Below are positions 25,741 to 34,763 of a stretch of 62,431 bases of DNA, in pieces. The notes below the pieces were generated by a model. That model did not search any database. It worked only from the letters and a program-made list of their open reading frames with translations, and was not told where the DNA came from. The DNA comes from CBDCEG01 sp965215775 (GTDB lineage: Bacteria; Pseudomonadota; Gammaproteobacteria; Cardiobacteriales; Ostreibacteriaceae), in assembly GCA_965215775.1 (NCBI GenBank), contig CBDCEG010000001.1, forward strand, positions 1-62,431, in the 5' to 3' direction. A program made the translations under genes and the position numbers. Position 1 is the first letter of the stretch. Each line of letters opens with the position of its first letter.

Positions 25741-25747
25741 TCAACTA

Positions 25748-26233
25748 TCACCCACGGCAAGCACTTGGAATATAAACTTCTCTAATATTAGTTTTATTTT
25801 CCCCAACTACTGTAAATTCTTTTGGAACCTCAGCATTACCACAAATCCAAATAATAGGTGATAAAGGAGAACCTTTAACAAAAGCAGGTCTAATTGATAA
25901 CCTGTTATTTTTTAGTAAGAGAGGAATATTTTGATAAATAATTTGAATAGCACCTTTTTCCACCTTCATAGACTTAACATAGTTAGTCATAGAAAATTCA
26001 ATAGCAGCCGCCTCCTTATTATCTTTTGGAAATCTTTCGGTATATTCATAAAAATCAACAATTCTTCGTTGAAATCTAGGAGCTACTGAAAAACCCTCTG
26101 TAACTTTAGCCCTTATTGCATAATCATGATAATGTGGCATTGCCATAGATGTTAGTACGCTAATAATAGCTAATACAACCATAAACTCCACATAGGTAAA
26201 GCCTTTTTGTTTTATCTGTTTAATTATTTTCAT
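25748..26233 (-). CDS. Type IV pilin-like protein 1
   Basis: 161 aa. Type III signal and N-methylation site: KQKGFTYVEFMVVLAIISVL, with cleavage after the Gly and Glu at position 5 of the mature protein, then a hydrophobic helix. The C-terminal part has a Cys pair (WICGNAEVPKEF ... IPSACRG) that can form the D-loop disulfide. It shares this region with the pilin gene upstream (SPxSPIxWICGNA; GENKTNxRE/xEN), so the two are paralogs. The Thr-Tyr-Val replacement in the usual FTLIE motif is uncommon. It starts 3 nt after the PilC-like gene. Confidence 0.85.
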   Translation of the reverse strand: MKIIKQIKQKGFTYVEFMVVLAIISVLTSMAMPHYHDYAIRAKVTEGFSVAPRFQRRIVDFYEYTERFPKDNKEAAAIEFSMTNYVKSMKVEKGAIQIIYQNIPLLLKNNRLSIRPAFVKGSPLSPIIWICGNAEVPKEFTVVGENKTNIREVYIPSACRG

Positions 26234-26236
26234 AAA

Positions 26237-27189
26237 TTACCCAACCACATTTCCTAATTCAAATATCGGCAAATACATGCCAAGACCAAGCAAAGCAACT
26301 AGTAAGCCTAATGATATAGTAAAGGCTATTTTTATTACCCCTATCCTTGATAGTAATTTTTTAGTTGAATTAGATACACTTTTCCTCATAGCAATTTCTT
26401 GGTATAAATACTCAATATCCTCACAACCTAGCTTTACAGAGGCTTTTAAACTATTTATTTTTGCTTTGAACTTACTAGTATCAATATTACTAGTTTCTAA
26501 ATAAGTATTTATATCTAAGCTCGTATCTGCCTTTTTAAGTATTTTTATATATATCAACAGTGATAAATAATTATAGCTATTTATCAATCCACTACCTAAA
26601 TCAAAAAAACGAAATATTACTGGTATCTCATTTAATCTTGAAACACTATTTTTAACATTAAAGTAAACAATAAATATCAGAACAATATAAATTACTAGCA
26701 AAATTAGTATTATTAATTCCACAAAACCACCTGAATTAATTATCAAACTTGAGAATAGTGGAAAAGATGCTCCGTTAGATATGTAGATTTCCTCAAAAGA
26801 AGGAAGAACGGATAGCCTCAGCACTGAAAAAATATAACAAAAAAGAAGTGAAATAAAAGCAACATAAATAAAACTACCTTTGTTAATTTTACTTGTTACA
26901 TCAATCTTTGAAATTTCACTTTCTAAAAGTTGATGCTGTTCTATTATTTTTTCTTTATTATTTTTAGATAACTCTGTAAGCTTTATCAAAGTTCCCCATA
27001 TATTATTTGTCCTAATATAATAAGAAAAATCCATATTTTTAGCTTTTCAACATCCTCTATTTCTTTTTTATAATCTTCACCTAATTCACTTAGCAATATT
27101 TCTTCAATCTCTTCCTTTGATTTTTTAGAGTTTATGTACAATCTTGAAACTGTATTTATTTTATTTTTTTTTGTTTTTAATAGTGACAT
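26237..27189 (-). CDS. Short PilC/GspF-like membrane protein, one probable frameshift
   Basis: A one-base addition in the A run near 27037-27041 joins the 67-aa frame (SLLKTKKNKINTVSRLYINS, KKSKEEIEEILLSELGEDYK) to the downstream 265-aa frame (MDFSYYIRTNNIWGTLIKLT) into about 317 aa. Three hydrophobic regions are visible, the last being the PilC-type end LLVALLGLGMYLPIFELGNV. Normal PilC/GspF has about 400 aa and two T2SSF domains; this one is shorter and diverged. It sits between two pilin genes. The unshifted 26237-27034 frame also has its own ATG. Confidence 0.65.
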
Positions 27190-27199
27190 TATTTACTCC

Positions 27200-27697
27200 T
27201 TATACTCTGCATTTCACAGGAAGTCGCGTATTTTCCAAATTAGTTTTGTTCTCTCCTGACGCAACCATTCCCTTAGGAATACTAGCATTTCCACATATCC
27301 AAGATATAGGGCTTTTGGGAGAATCTTTAACATATATAGGGCGAACCGTTATTATTTTCCCAGTAATTGATTGTGGTGTTTTTTGCCCAAACTTAATATG
27401 AAATGCGCCGTCTTTAAGAATAACTTCAGAAACATAAGTGCTAATAATTTTATTAGCAACAGGAATTCCAGCTTCTTGATTATTTTTGGGGAAGTATTGT
27501 TTTTGTTTATAGAACTCTTTAACATCTGACTTTAAACCTTCTACTAATATTATTGCTTGCTTTGTCCTTGCTGTATCCACTCTTGCACTATACCTTGGCA
27601 ATGCCAAACTAACCATAATACCAATAATTGATATAACAATCATTAGTTCTATTAGGGTAAATCCTAAGTTTTTATTTTTTGAGATATTATTTTTCAT
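27200..27697 (-). CDS. Type IV pilin-like protein 2
   Basis: 165 aa from the ATG giving MKNNISKN; the frame further upstream overlaps tmRNA and is not used. Prepilin motif: NLGFTLIELMIVISIIGIMV with Glu5. The globular part ends with SPISWICGNASIPKGM and LPVKCRV, a Cys pair as in the second pilin of the operon. It is the first gene of a four-gene leftward operon. No pilB, pilT or pilD is in the window, so other machinery would be encoded elsewhere. Confidence 0.88.
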   Translation of the reverse strand: MKNNISKNKNLGFTLIELMIVISIIGIMVSLALPRYSARVDTARTKQAIILVEGLKSDVKEFYKQKQYFPKNNQEAGIPVANKIISTYVSEVILKDGAFHIKFGQKTPQSITGKIITVRPIYVKDSPKSPISWICGNASIPKGMVASGENKTNLENTRLPVKCRV

Positions 27698-27724
27698 TTC
27701 ATTTTTATAATTATATAAATAAAT

Positions 27725-28080
27725 TGGTGGAGGCGGGGGGATTCGAACCCCCGTCCGCAAATTTTCTGCTTTTGGATCTACATGTTTAGTATCGCCTTTA
27801 GTTTAATTAGTAAGCCGTCGGCGAACGAACAATTTACTAACGAGTCTATCTTTATTTTAGTATCAACTAGGAAGACACTAGCGTCAACGGTTCTGTGTAT
27901 ATGATTCCTATCTCCGGTTCACAGACATACTAGAGTAGGAACTAGCGCTATATATTAAGCAGCTAGAGCAAAGTTATCGTCTTTTGCGACTGTTTTTTGC
28001 AACAAATTTTAACGAGTTATGCCACATTCTCGACATGCACCATAAAGTTTCGAACCCACGTCGAAGCCAGATGCGCCCCC
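27725..28080 (-). ncRNA. ssrA: tmRNA (ssrA), one-piece
   Basis: 5' end GGGGGCGCATCTGGCTTCGACG pairs with the 3' end CGCCTCC-A-CCA. The T arm GGTTCGAATCCCCC is present. The resume codon region AGTCGCAAAAGACGAT gives the tag AKDDNFALAA followed by TAA (27955-27987). It rescues stalled ribosomes and marks the peptides for proteolysis. The one-piece structure and the ALAA tag end fit gammaproteobacteria. Length about 356 nt. Confidence 0.93.
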
Positions 28081-28216
28081 AAATTTTTAAAGAATTGAAC
28101 TAAGTAAAATTAAACTTAGTTAGTAAGCTAGTATATATTAGTATTTATTAATAAACTATTATAATAAGTAAAATTATAAACTTACTTTGTATAATTTAGT
28201 ATATGGATACTAAAAA

Positions 28217-28540
28217 TTATTTTTCAAGATATTGTAACTTATCAGCCTTGCCATCCCATTTATCAGCATCTTTCATAGACTCTTTCATAAGTGTAATTAT
28301 TGGCCATTTTTCTGAAAGCTCAGCATTTATTTCAATAAACTTTTCTTGATCTGTTGGCAAATCCTCTTCGGCAAAAATAGCTCCAACAGGACATTCAGGT
28401 TCACATAAAGCACAATCAATACATTCCTCAGGATCAATTACTAAAAAATTAGGACCCTCATGAAAACAATCAACAGGACAAACTTCAACACAATCAGTGT
28501 GTTTGCATAAAATACAATTTTCAACAACTACAAATGCCAT
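28217..28540 (-). CDS. fdxA: 7Fe ferredoxin
   Basis: 107 aa. The N-terminal cluster motif is CILCKHTDCVEVCPVDCF and the second is CIDCALCEPECPVGAI, giving one [3Fe-4S] and one [4Fe-4S] cluster. The C-terminal extension (EKWPIITLMKESMKDADKWD) is typical of proteobacterial FdxA. It is a low-potential electron carrier of unknown partner here. Confidence 0.93.
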   Translation of the reverse strand: MAFVVVENCILCKHTDCVEVCPVDCFHEGPNFLVIDPEECIDCALCEPECPVGAIFAEEDLPTDQEKFIEINAELSEKWPIITLMKESMKDADKWDGKADKLQYLEK

Positions 28541-28719
28541 ATTATAAATTCACTTAATATTTAAAAAAAGTTTATTTTACTCTCAAATCTTTTTTTTTCA
28601 ATTAAATACAGTTTAAATATAAGTCATTAATTATTTAGAAACTATACTAAGTGTGAATTTTGCAACAATATAAGAATACTTAGCTTGATAATTATTTTTT
28701 TTGAACTAAAATCCAGCTT

Positions 28720-29099
28720 AGAGTCGATCAAATAGTCGCTGCTTTATTTATGTAAATATTTTAAAGGAGAGGAAAGTCCGGACTCCAAAGGGTAGCGTGC
28801 CAGATAACATCTGGGCAGTGTGAACTGACAGCAAGTGCAGCAGAAAGTGTACCGCTTTGTTATTTATTTAACTTAGTAAGGGTGAAATGGTGCGGTAAGA
28901 GCGCACCGCGTTGATGGCAACATTAACGGCAAGGTAAACCTCACGCGGAGCAAGACCAAATAGGAATGCAATTATATTAGTTTTCTAATATGATAACTGC
29001 GACCCGCAGTGTATTCGGGTAGGTTGCTTGAGAGTATTAGCGATGATATTCCTAGATAAATGACTATTTTTGACAGAATCCGGCTTAACGATCGGCTCT
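28720..29099 (+). ncRNA. rnpB: RNase P RNA, type A
   Basis: P1 stem AGAGTCGATC pairs with GATCGGCTCT. Conserved cores are present: GAGGAAAGTCCGGACTCC, AGGGTGAAATGGTGCGGTAAGA, GAGCAAGACCAAATAGG and ACAGAATCCGGCTTA. The 3' end runs into a T tract that serves as terminator. It processes the 5' ends of tRNA precursors. Size about 380 nt, as in gammaproteobacteria. Confidence 0.95.
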
Positions 29100-29131
29100 T
29101 TTTTTTGCTTTTTATTAAAGTAAATAATAAA

Positions 29132-29662
29132 CTACTTTTTACAAACTATATCTTTTAGATAATGAATTGTTTCTTTTGGAATATAATTTAAATATTCTTT
29201 ATTATTTTCGCAATAAAACTTTCTAACTTTTGTTGCTGAAATATCTTGAAAACCTTTGGCTGTTCTATCCAGAATAATTACATTTTCTATTTTTTCATAC
29301 CATCTTGCATCTGACTCAGACCCTGAAAAATAAGCATCAACTTTTTTATAGTTATCTTTATAGATATCTTTGGTTGTTTCTAAAATAACATTCAACCAGT
29401 TATCATCATCAGATATATCTTTTTGACCAGCTATTTTAATAATTTCACTTTCAACTTCAGCTTTGAAGTAATTAGATATTAGTTCCTTTCTTTGCTCGTA
29501 ACTAAGAGGATTTTTGATTGTTTTACTTTCTTGAATTGAGCCAATTATTATTGTAACTTGCTCACAATAAGCAAGCATATAATTAACTATTCTAATATGT
29601 CCATAATGCAAAGGCTGAAATCTTGCGACCATCAGCCCGTGCTTGTGTATTTTTTCTTGCAT
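29132..29662 (-). CDS. NadM-like nicotinamide-nucleotide adenylyltransferase
   Basis: 176-aa nucleotidyltransferase. LMVARFQPLHYGHIRIVNYM carries the (G/A)RFQPxHxGH motif, and QDISATKVRKFYCEN carries the ISxTxxR motif, as in archaeal-type NadM. It would join NMN and ATP to NAD+. NadM-type enzymes are rare in bacteria but known in Francisella and some phages. It lies 5 nt downstream of the phosphate permease gene, probably in the same transcript. Confidence 0.75.
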   Translation of the reverse strand: MQEKIHKHGLMVARFQPLHYGHIRIVNYMLAYCEQVTIIIGSIQESKTIKNPLSYEQRKELISNYFKAEVESEIIKIAGQKDISDDDNWLNVILETTKDIYKDNYKKVDAYFSGSESDARWYEKIENVIILDRTAKGFQDISATKVRKFYCENNKEYLNYIPKETIHYLKDIVCKK

Positions 29663-29667
29663 TTAGT

Positions 29668-30711
29668 TTAAAATACTTTTTGACCAAATAGGTTTTGAAT
29701 TATAAACAAACAAAGCATACAGCCAACTAAGGATATAATTGGAGTTAAAACCCAACCTGTTGCAATTTTAGCAACTCCTTTAAAGTCTATTTGTAGTCTT
29801 TTGTAAAGCCCTATTCCAACCAGTCCGCCAATTACAGCTTGAGAGCTAGAAACAGGAACTAATGGAATTGGTGGAATATGCATACTTACTAAAAAATCAT
29901 GTAATCCTTTTGATGAAAAAAGTATCAATACAATTGAATGAGCCATAACAACAACCCAAGCAATAATTGGTGTTATTCGCATAACCCCATCACCAACATA
30001 CATCATAACTTGCTTAGAAAAAGTATAAACTCCAACTGCAATTGCAATACCACCAAGTAAAAATAGTTGCATTGTAGTATCAAAATTTATACCAAATATA
30101 TTCAATTCTGGCAAAGATACACTTTTCACAAAAACACCCATTACATTAGCAATATTATTTGCACCCAAACTATAAGAACCAAATGCACCTGCAATAATCA
30201 AAGCAATTCTTGTATAACTGTCCATCTGAAACATACTTAGCTTTACTTTCTTTAGAACCATACTCACTAATTTATATAGTAGTATTGCTACAATTCCAGC
30301 GAGGACTGGACAAACAGCCCATGTAAGTAATATTTTAGTAAATACTTTTGCAGAAGTAGGATTATGACTAAATATATTCCAACCAATAATCGCACCAACT
30401 ATTGCTTGACCTGTTGAAACTGGTAATTTATATTTTGTCATCATTAATACAGTTGAAGCTGCCGCAAAAGCAACTGTAAATGCACCTGCTGTTTCAGTAA
30501 CCGCCCCAAGCTTTCCTAAGGTATGAGCAGCACCACTTCCACTAATTACCGCACCAAGTATTACAAATACAGAACAAATAAGAGCTGCTGTTTTAAACTT
30601 AACCATACGAGTTCCAACAGCTGTGCCAAACACATTAGCAGCATCATTTGCCCCCAATGACCACCCAAGGAATAATCCACTGGATAGAAAAATTAAAGTT
30701 GTAGTATCCAT
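29668..30711 (-). CDS. pit: PiT-family phosphate permease (short form)
   Basis: 347 aa, about ten transmembrane segments. The inverted PiT signature appears twice: GWSLGANDAANVFGTAVGT near residue 16 and YSLGANNIANVMGVF near residue 180. It imports inorganic phosphate (as metal phosphate) with protons. It lies 11 nt downstream of the DUF47 gene, the standard pair. A second, larger PiT permease is encoded at 43043-44644. Confidence 0.9.
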   Translation of the reverse strand: MDTTTLIFLSSGLFLGWSLGANDAANVFGTAVGTRMVKFKTAALICSVFVILGAVISGSGAAHTLGKLGAVTETAGAFTVAFAAASTVLMMTKYKLPVSTGQAIVGAIIGWNIFSHNPTSAKVFTKILLTWAVCPVLAGIVAILLYKLVSMVLKKVKLSMFQMDSYTRIALIIAGAFGSYSLGANNIANVMGVFVKSVSLPELNIFGINFDTTMQLFLLGGIAIAVGVYTFSKQVMMYVGDGVMRITPIIAWVVVMAHSIVLILFSSKGLHDFLVSMHIPPIPLVPVSSSQAVIGGLVGIGLYKRLQIDFKGVAKIATGWVLTPIISLVGCMLCLFIIQNLFGQKVF

Positions 30712-30722
30712 TTAAAACCCCC

Positions 30723-31403
30723 TTAAATAGCGCGTTTTAAAACAAATATTGAAACTCTATCAGCGATTTTTTCAGCTGTATTTGCAATTGAATCTAACCT
30801 ATCTATATAAAATCTAGTGTGTATTTTTTCTACCAATGGCATATCTGAACCAAAAATAGCAACTCTTAAATTATAACAAGCAATATTTACTTCAGATTCA
30901 TATAAATGAATTTTTTTATTATATTCAGAAACTCTATCCGTATCTGTTAAAAAGCTTTTTACACAAAGTATCAATAAATCCACTGTTTTTTCTATTTTTC
31001 CAAATATATCATCAAAGTATTTTCTTGTGAAAGGTGGGAAATTAGGCGTTTCAACTTGTAAATGATAAGCAAGTGTTTTGTGAAATGATGGGATTTGTTC
31101 AAGTAATTCAAGCAATAAAGCAACATCTGCACGAAGCTCAGGAATTAGTGTTTTTTCATATAAATATAATTCAACATCTCTTTGTAATTTATCAGCATAA
31201 GATTCTACATCATGTAAATCTTGTGCTTTTTTCAAAAAGCTTTGTGTAAATTCCTCATCAAACTCGGTTGTATCCAAGTAAACATCCCAAAGTAATTTAA
31301 AGTGTTGTTGTGCTAGCGTAATTTGATCTAAATATTCAAATATTAGATTTTCTGTTGTTTTACTTCCTTGAAGTAGTGATAATTTTTGCGTAAAGAAACC
31401 CAT
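30723..31403 (-). CDS. DUF47/PhoU-like phosphate transport regulator (TIGR00153)
   Basis: 226 aa, all-helical, with the PhoU-like features SYADKLQRDVELYLYEKTLI, EQIPSFHKTLAYHL and ARFIDRLDS-like RFYIDRLDSIANTAEKIADR at the C-terminus. Such proteins modulate the PiT permease encoded next. PHO-box-like repeats about 105-150 bp upstream suggest phosphate control. Confidence 0.88.
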   Translation of the reverse strand: MGFFTQKLSLLQGSKTTENLIFEYLDQITLAQQHFKLLWDVYLDTTEFDEEFTQSFLKKAQDLHDVESYADKLQRDVELYLYEKTLIPELRADVALLLELLEQIPSFHKTLAYHLQVETPNFPPFTRKYFDDIFGKIEKTVDLLILCVKSFLTDTDRVSEYNKKIHLYESEVNIACYNLRVAIFGSDMPLVEKIHTRFYIDRLDSIANTAEKIADRVSIFVLKRAI

Positions 31404-31507
31404 TTTAATCCTCCATTATTTAATTTCATTAAAAAATAAAGATATATAGGCAAAATAATTAATTTACTTTGTTTATATATCCTTTATATAAACTAAGCCA
31501 ATAATAA

Positions 31508-31552
31508 TTCAAACAAACTCCAAATAAAGATTCAAATGAAATTCAGATGAAA
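31508..31552 (-). promoter_or_regulatory. Tandem 11-bp repeats, possible PHO box
   Basis: On the + strand TTCAAATGAAA (31531-31541) is followed directly by TTCAGATGAAA (31542-31552). Two weaker units, TTCAAACAAAC (31508) and TCCAAATAAAG (31519), precede them at nearly the same period. Read towards the DUF47-pit operon this is TTTCATC-TGAA-TTTCATT, a 7+4 layout like PhoB sites. The sequence differs from the CTGTCAT consensus, so the assignment is tentative. Confidence 0.45.
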
Positions 31553-31606
31553 ATCCAGTAAAACTTAGTTTTATAGCTAAAATTTACTATTTAATAAGTA
31601 ATACTT

Positions 31607-31966
31607 TTAAACTGAAAAAGAAGAACCACAGCCACAAGTTGTTGTCGCGTTAGGATTTCTAATTACAAACTGAGCTCCTTGAAGATCATCTTTATAATCA
31701 ACATCTGCATTTATTAAGTATTGGTAACTTATTGAGTCAATTAAAAGAGTAATTCCTTCAGTTTGAGCGATAGAGTCACCTTCTTCAATATCTTCATCAA
31801 ATGTGAATCCGTATTGAAATCCAGAGCAACCTCCTCCTGTTATATAAACTCTTAATTTTAGATTAGGGTTTTCCTCATCTTCAATAAGTTCTTTAACTTT
31901 GAGAGCGGCTTCTTTTGTGAAGTTGACTTCTGCGTCGAATGTTTCTAAATCTGTTTTTGTAGGCAT
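31607..31966 (-). CDS. erpA: Iron-sulfur cluster insertion protein ErpA
   Basis: 119 aa A-type carrier with cluster-binding cysteines in ITGGGCSGFQYGFTFDE and TTCGCGSSFSV. The GFQYGFTFDE stretch is typical of ErpA rather than IscA. It delivers Fe-S clusters to target apoproteins. It is divergent from pssA. Confidence 0.93.
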   Translation of the reverse strand: MPTKTDLETFDAEVNFTKEAALKVKELIEDEENPNLKLRVYITGGGCSGFQYGFTFDEDIEEGDSIAQTEGITLLIDSISYQYLINADVDYKDDLQGAQFVIRNPNATTTCGCGSSFSV

Positions 31967-32101
31967 TTCTTAAATAGTAGTAATTAATAGCTATTGCTTG
32001 TATAATAACAAAATACAGTCATATAATCTAGTGATTTTTGATATTTACTATCTCACTGTAATTTATAAATAAAACTTTAAATTAAAACACAAAAACAAAC
32101 T

Positions 32102-32845
32102 ATGGAACATAAAAATAAAACTATATACATATTACCAAACTTGATAACAACTTCAGCATTAATGTTTGGATTTTACGCAATTTTATCTTCAATAAATGGT
32201 AATTTCAAAACAGCTGCGATCTGTATTTTTGTATCAATGTTACTTGATGGAATGGATGGTAGAGTTGCAAGAATGACAAAAACTGAATCTGAATTTGGAG
32301 AACAATACGATAGCTTAGCAGATATGCTTTCTTTTGGCGTTGCTCCTGCAATTGTAATTTATCTTTGGTCAATTCAAAGCATTGAACATATCTATTGGCT
32401 TCCAAGTAAGTTATCTTGGATGGTTCCTTTTATTTATTGTGCTTGTGCCGCATTAAGGCTTGCCAAATTTAATACAATGGTTGGCGAAGGAGATCCTAGA
32501 TATTTTAGTGGATTACCAAGCCCATCAGCTGCAGGAATGGTTGCAGGATTTGTTTGGCTAGGTTCAGAATATGATTTTACTGGAGAGTCTGTTGCTGGAA
32601 TTTCACTTATAATTACTTTAGTTGCAGGAATATTAATGGTTATCCCAATTAATTATTTTAGTTTCAAGAAATTAAATTTAGATGGTAAAGTTCACTTCAT
32701 TTGGATGGGAGTTACTGTTCTAATTTTAGCACTTATTTCAATTAATCCTGCAACCGTTCTATGGCTTATATTCACAGGATTTGCGTTACATGGACCAATT
32801 TTATTTGCTATAAAATATTTAAAAAAAAAGAAAAAAACTAATTAA
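32102..32845 (+). CDS. pssA: CDP-diacylglycerol-serine O-phosphatidyltransferase
   Basis: 247-aa integral membrane CDP-alcohol phosphatidyltransferase. The catalytic motif D-G-x2-AR-x8-G-x3-D-x3-D is complete in LLDGMDGRVARMTKTESEFG and EQYDSLADMLSFG. The N-terminal IYILPNLITTSALMFGFYA is typical of the membrane-type PssA. It makes phosphatidylserine, precursor of phosphatidylethanolamine. Confidence 0.93.
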   Translation: MEHKNKTIYILPNLITTSALMFGFYAILSSINGNFKTAAICIFVSMLLDGMDGRVARMTKTESEFGEQYDSLADMLSFGVAPAIVIYLWSIQSIEHIYWLPSKLSWMVPFIYCACAALRLAKFNTMVGEGDPRYFSGLPSPSAAGMVAGFVWLGSEYDFTGESVAGISLIITLVAGILMVIPINYFSFKKLNLDGKVHFIWMGVTVLILALISINPATVLWLIFTGFALHGPILFAIKYLKKKKKTN

Positions 32846-32916
32846 TAATTTGCTTTTTTCTTAAATATGAGTATTATTATTTCGGCAAACGATGACATTC
32901 GCCAGACTCTTTTGGC

Positions 32917-32963
32917 AAAGAGATATTCATTTTCTACAATAGAAAAGGTATCTCTTTTTTTTT
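32917..32963 (+). terminator. Rho-independent terminator after pssA
   Basis: Stem AAAGAGATA / TATCTCTTT followed by more T residues (nine T in total at the 3' side). The loop is long (about 23 nt) and itself can pair TTTTCTA with TAGAAAA. Confidence 0.7.
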
Positions 32964-33014
32964 ATCTGAAATTTAGCAAGACAAACTAATAATTGTTATA
33001 TACTGGAGTTACTT

Positions 33015-33554
33015 ATGAAATCAAAAACTAACTTAATTTGGATTGATTTAGAGATGACTGGATTAAATCCTTTAGCTGATGAAATCATAGAAATTGCAAC
33101 AGTAATAACAGATTCAGAACTAAATGTTTTGGCAGAAGGTCCAGTTTTTGCAATTCACAAAGAAAACCAAATTTTAGAGTCCATGGACGACTGGAATCAA
33201 AATCAACACGGTGGCTCAGGTCTTTATAAAAGAGTCCAAAAAAGTAAAACAACTGCCAAACAAGCTGAAAAAGAAACCATTGAATTTATTTCACAATATG
33301 TTTTTGCTGGAACTTCACCAATGTCTGGAAATAGTATTTGTCAAGACAGAAGATTTTTAGCAAGACAAATGCCTGCATTGGAAAAGTTTTTCCATTATAG
33401 AAACTTAGATGTTAGTGCGTTAAAAGAACTTGCACAAAGGTGGTATCCTGAAGTTTTCAATAGCGTTGAAAAAAACGCAACACACTTAGCTCTTGATGAT
33501 ATTTACGATTCAATAAATGAGCTAAAGCATTATCGTAAAAATATGATGAAGTAA
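33015..33554 (+). CDS. orn: Oligoribonuclease
   Basis: 179-aa DEDDh exonuclease that degrades di- and short oligoribonucleotides. Motifs: LIWIDLEMTGLNPLADEIIE (ExoI, D and E), SPMSGNSICQDRRFLARQMP (ExoII), and ATHLALDDIYDSINELKHYR (ExoIII, H and D). Length is standard. Restricted mainly to gamma-, beta-proteobacteria and actinobacteria, which helps place this segment. Confidence 0.96.
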   Translation: MKSKTNLIWIDLEMTGLNPLADEIIEIATVITDSELNVLAEGPVFAIHKENQILESMDDWNQNQHGGSGLYKRVQKSKTTAKQAEKETIEFISQYVFAGTSPMSGNSICQDRRFLARQMPALEKFFHYRNLDVSALKELAQRWYPEVFNSVEKNATHLALDDIYDSINELKHYRKNMMK

Positions 33555-33627
33555 AACCAAAAATACTTCTGAAACTAACCAATTTTACTATTTCCAACTA
33601 TCTTCTTGCTTAACTTATCTAAGCAAG

Positions 33628-34542
33628 CTACTTTTTTTTAGCCCTAGGATGAAATTTATCATAGACTTTAGCTAATTGGGTAAAATCCAAATCTGTATAA
33701 ATCTGCGTACTTGCAATACTATCGTGTCCTAATAATTCTTGAACTGCCCGCAAATCTCCACTTGATTGTAAAATATGGCTGGCAAAAGAGTGCCTTAACA
33801 TATGCGGATGTAAATCTATATTTACATTTAGTTTTTTTGCCCATGATTTAACTCTTAGCTGAATACTACGAACTCCTAACCGCCCTCCTCTAACATTTAG
33901 AAAAACAGCTTGAGTTGGTTTATCTAATTTGACAAAACTTTCTCTAAATTCAAACCATTTTATTATTGCTAGTTTAGATTTTTCACCGATTAATATATAT
34001 CTTTCTTTACCTCCTTTTCCCAAAATAAGTGCTTGATTATTGCCAAAGTCTAAATCACAGATATTTAAACTTGATAATTCTGACAAACGCATTCCACTAG
34101 AATAAAATAACTCAACCATTGCAAAGTCTCTTATATTTAATGGATCAGATAAATCAAATTCACTATCTTTATTATCTAACATTTGATTTATATTTTCAGC
34201 TGACAGAGATTTGACTAATTTTTTTGCTTTTCGCGGTGGTTTTATATCTTTTGCTGGGTTTTCTTTAATTAGATTTTTTAGCTTTAGGTATTCAAAAAAC
34301 TGTCTTAATGATGATAGTTTTCGTGAAATTGAACTTGGACTTAGTTTATTTCTTGATAGAAATGCTACAAAATACCTAATTGATTTTGGGTTTAACTCAT
34401 TAATTTCAGAACTTTCTAACCACTCAATAAACTCTTCTAAATCAAGTCTGTAACTTAGAACAGTATTTTCTGATAATTGTCTTTCAATTGTGATTTTATG
34501 AATATATTCTTTTAACGAATTAAAAGTGGGGAGGTAATTCAT
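33628..34542 (-). CDS. xerC: Tyrosine recombinase XerC
   Basis: 304 aa. An N-terminal SAM-like DNA-binding domain (LSENTVLSYRLDLEEFIEWL) precedes the catalytic domain with Arg in SSGMRLSELSSLNI, Lys near GKGGKERYI, HxLR in HPHMLRHSFASHIL, His in LLGHDSIASTQIYTDL and the nucleophile Tyr in the same block. The tail LAKVYDKFHPRAKKK matches XerC rather than XerD. It resolves chromosome dimers at dif with XerD. Its 5' end overlaps slyX by 23 nt. Confidence 0.92.
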   Translation of the reverse strand: MNYLPTFNSLKEYIHKITIERQLSENTVLSYRLDLEEFIEWLESSEINELNPKSIRYFVAFLSRNKLSPSSISRKLSSLRQFFEYLKLKNLIKENPAKDIKPPRKAKKLVKSLSAENINQMLDNKDSEFDLSDPLNIRDFAMVELFYSSGMRLSELSSLNICDLDFGNNQALILGKGGKERYILIGEKSKLAIIKWFEFRESFVKLDKPTQAVFLNVRGGRLGVRSIQLRVKSWAKKLNVNIDLHPHMLRHSFASHILQSSGDLRAVQELLGHDSIASTQIYTDLDFTQLAKVYDKFHPRAKKK

Positions 34543-34762
34543 ATTGTTGTTCTGATGATTCTTGCAGTTCTAAACCAGAATTTGTTTGACTAATAACTTT
34601 TTTAATTGCTTCTTGTAAAAGCTCAGTTTGTTGCTCTAATTTATTTATTTGTAATTGTTGAGAGGTTACCATTTCGTTTAATTTATCAATTATATCTTCT
34701 TGATAAGATAAGTTAAATTCAATTTTCTCAATTTTTTCTAAGTTATTTTGTTTTTCTGACAT
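34520..34762 (-). CDS. slyX: SlyX-like coiled-coil protein
   Basis: 80 aa, mostly coiled coil (LEKIEKIEFNLSYQEDIIDK, LNEMVTSQQLQINKLEQQTE) ending in YELPPHF. The LExxLxxQExxIxxLN pattern and the terminal PPHF/Y are the SlyX signature. Function unknown in any organism. It lies one nucleotide after the dxr stop and overlaps xerC, so it belongs to this operon. Confidence 0.82.
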   Translation of the reverse strand: MSEKQNNLEKIEKIEFNLSYQEDIIDKLNEMVTSQQLQINKLEQQTELLQEAIKKVISQTNSGLELQESSEQQYELPPHF

Positions 34763-34763
34763 T

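Noticed and set aside
27698..27760. Upstream extension of the pilin 2 frame
   Set aside because: Overlaps the tmRNA 3' end; a prepilin leader of normal length starts at 27697.
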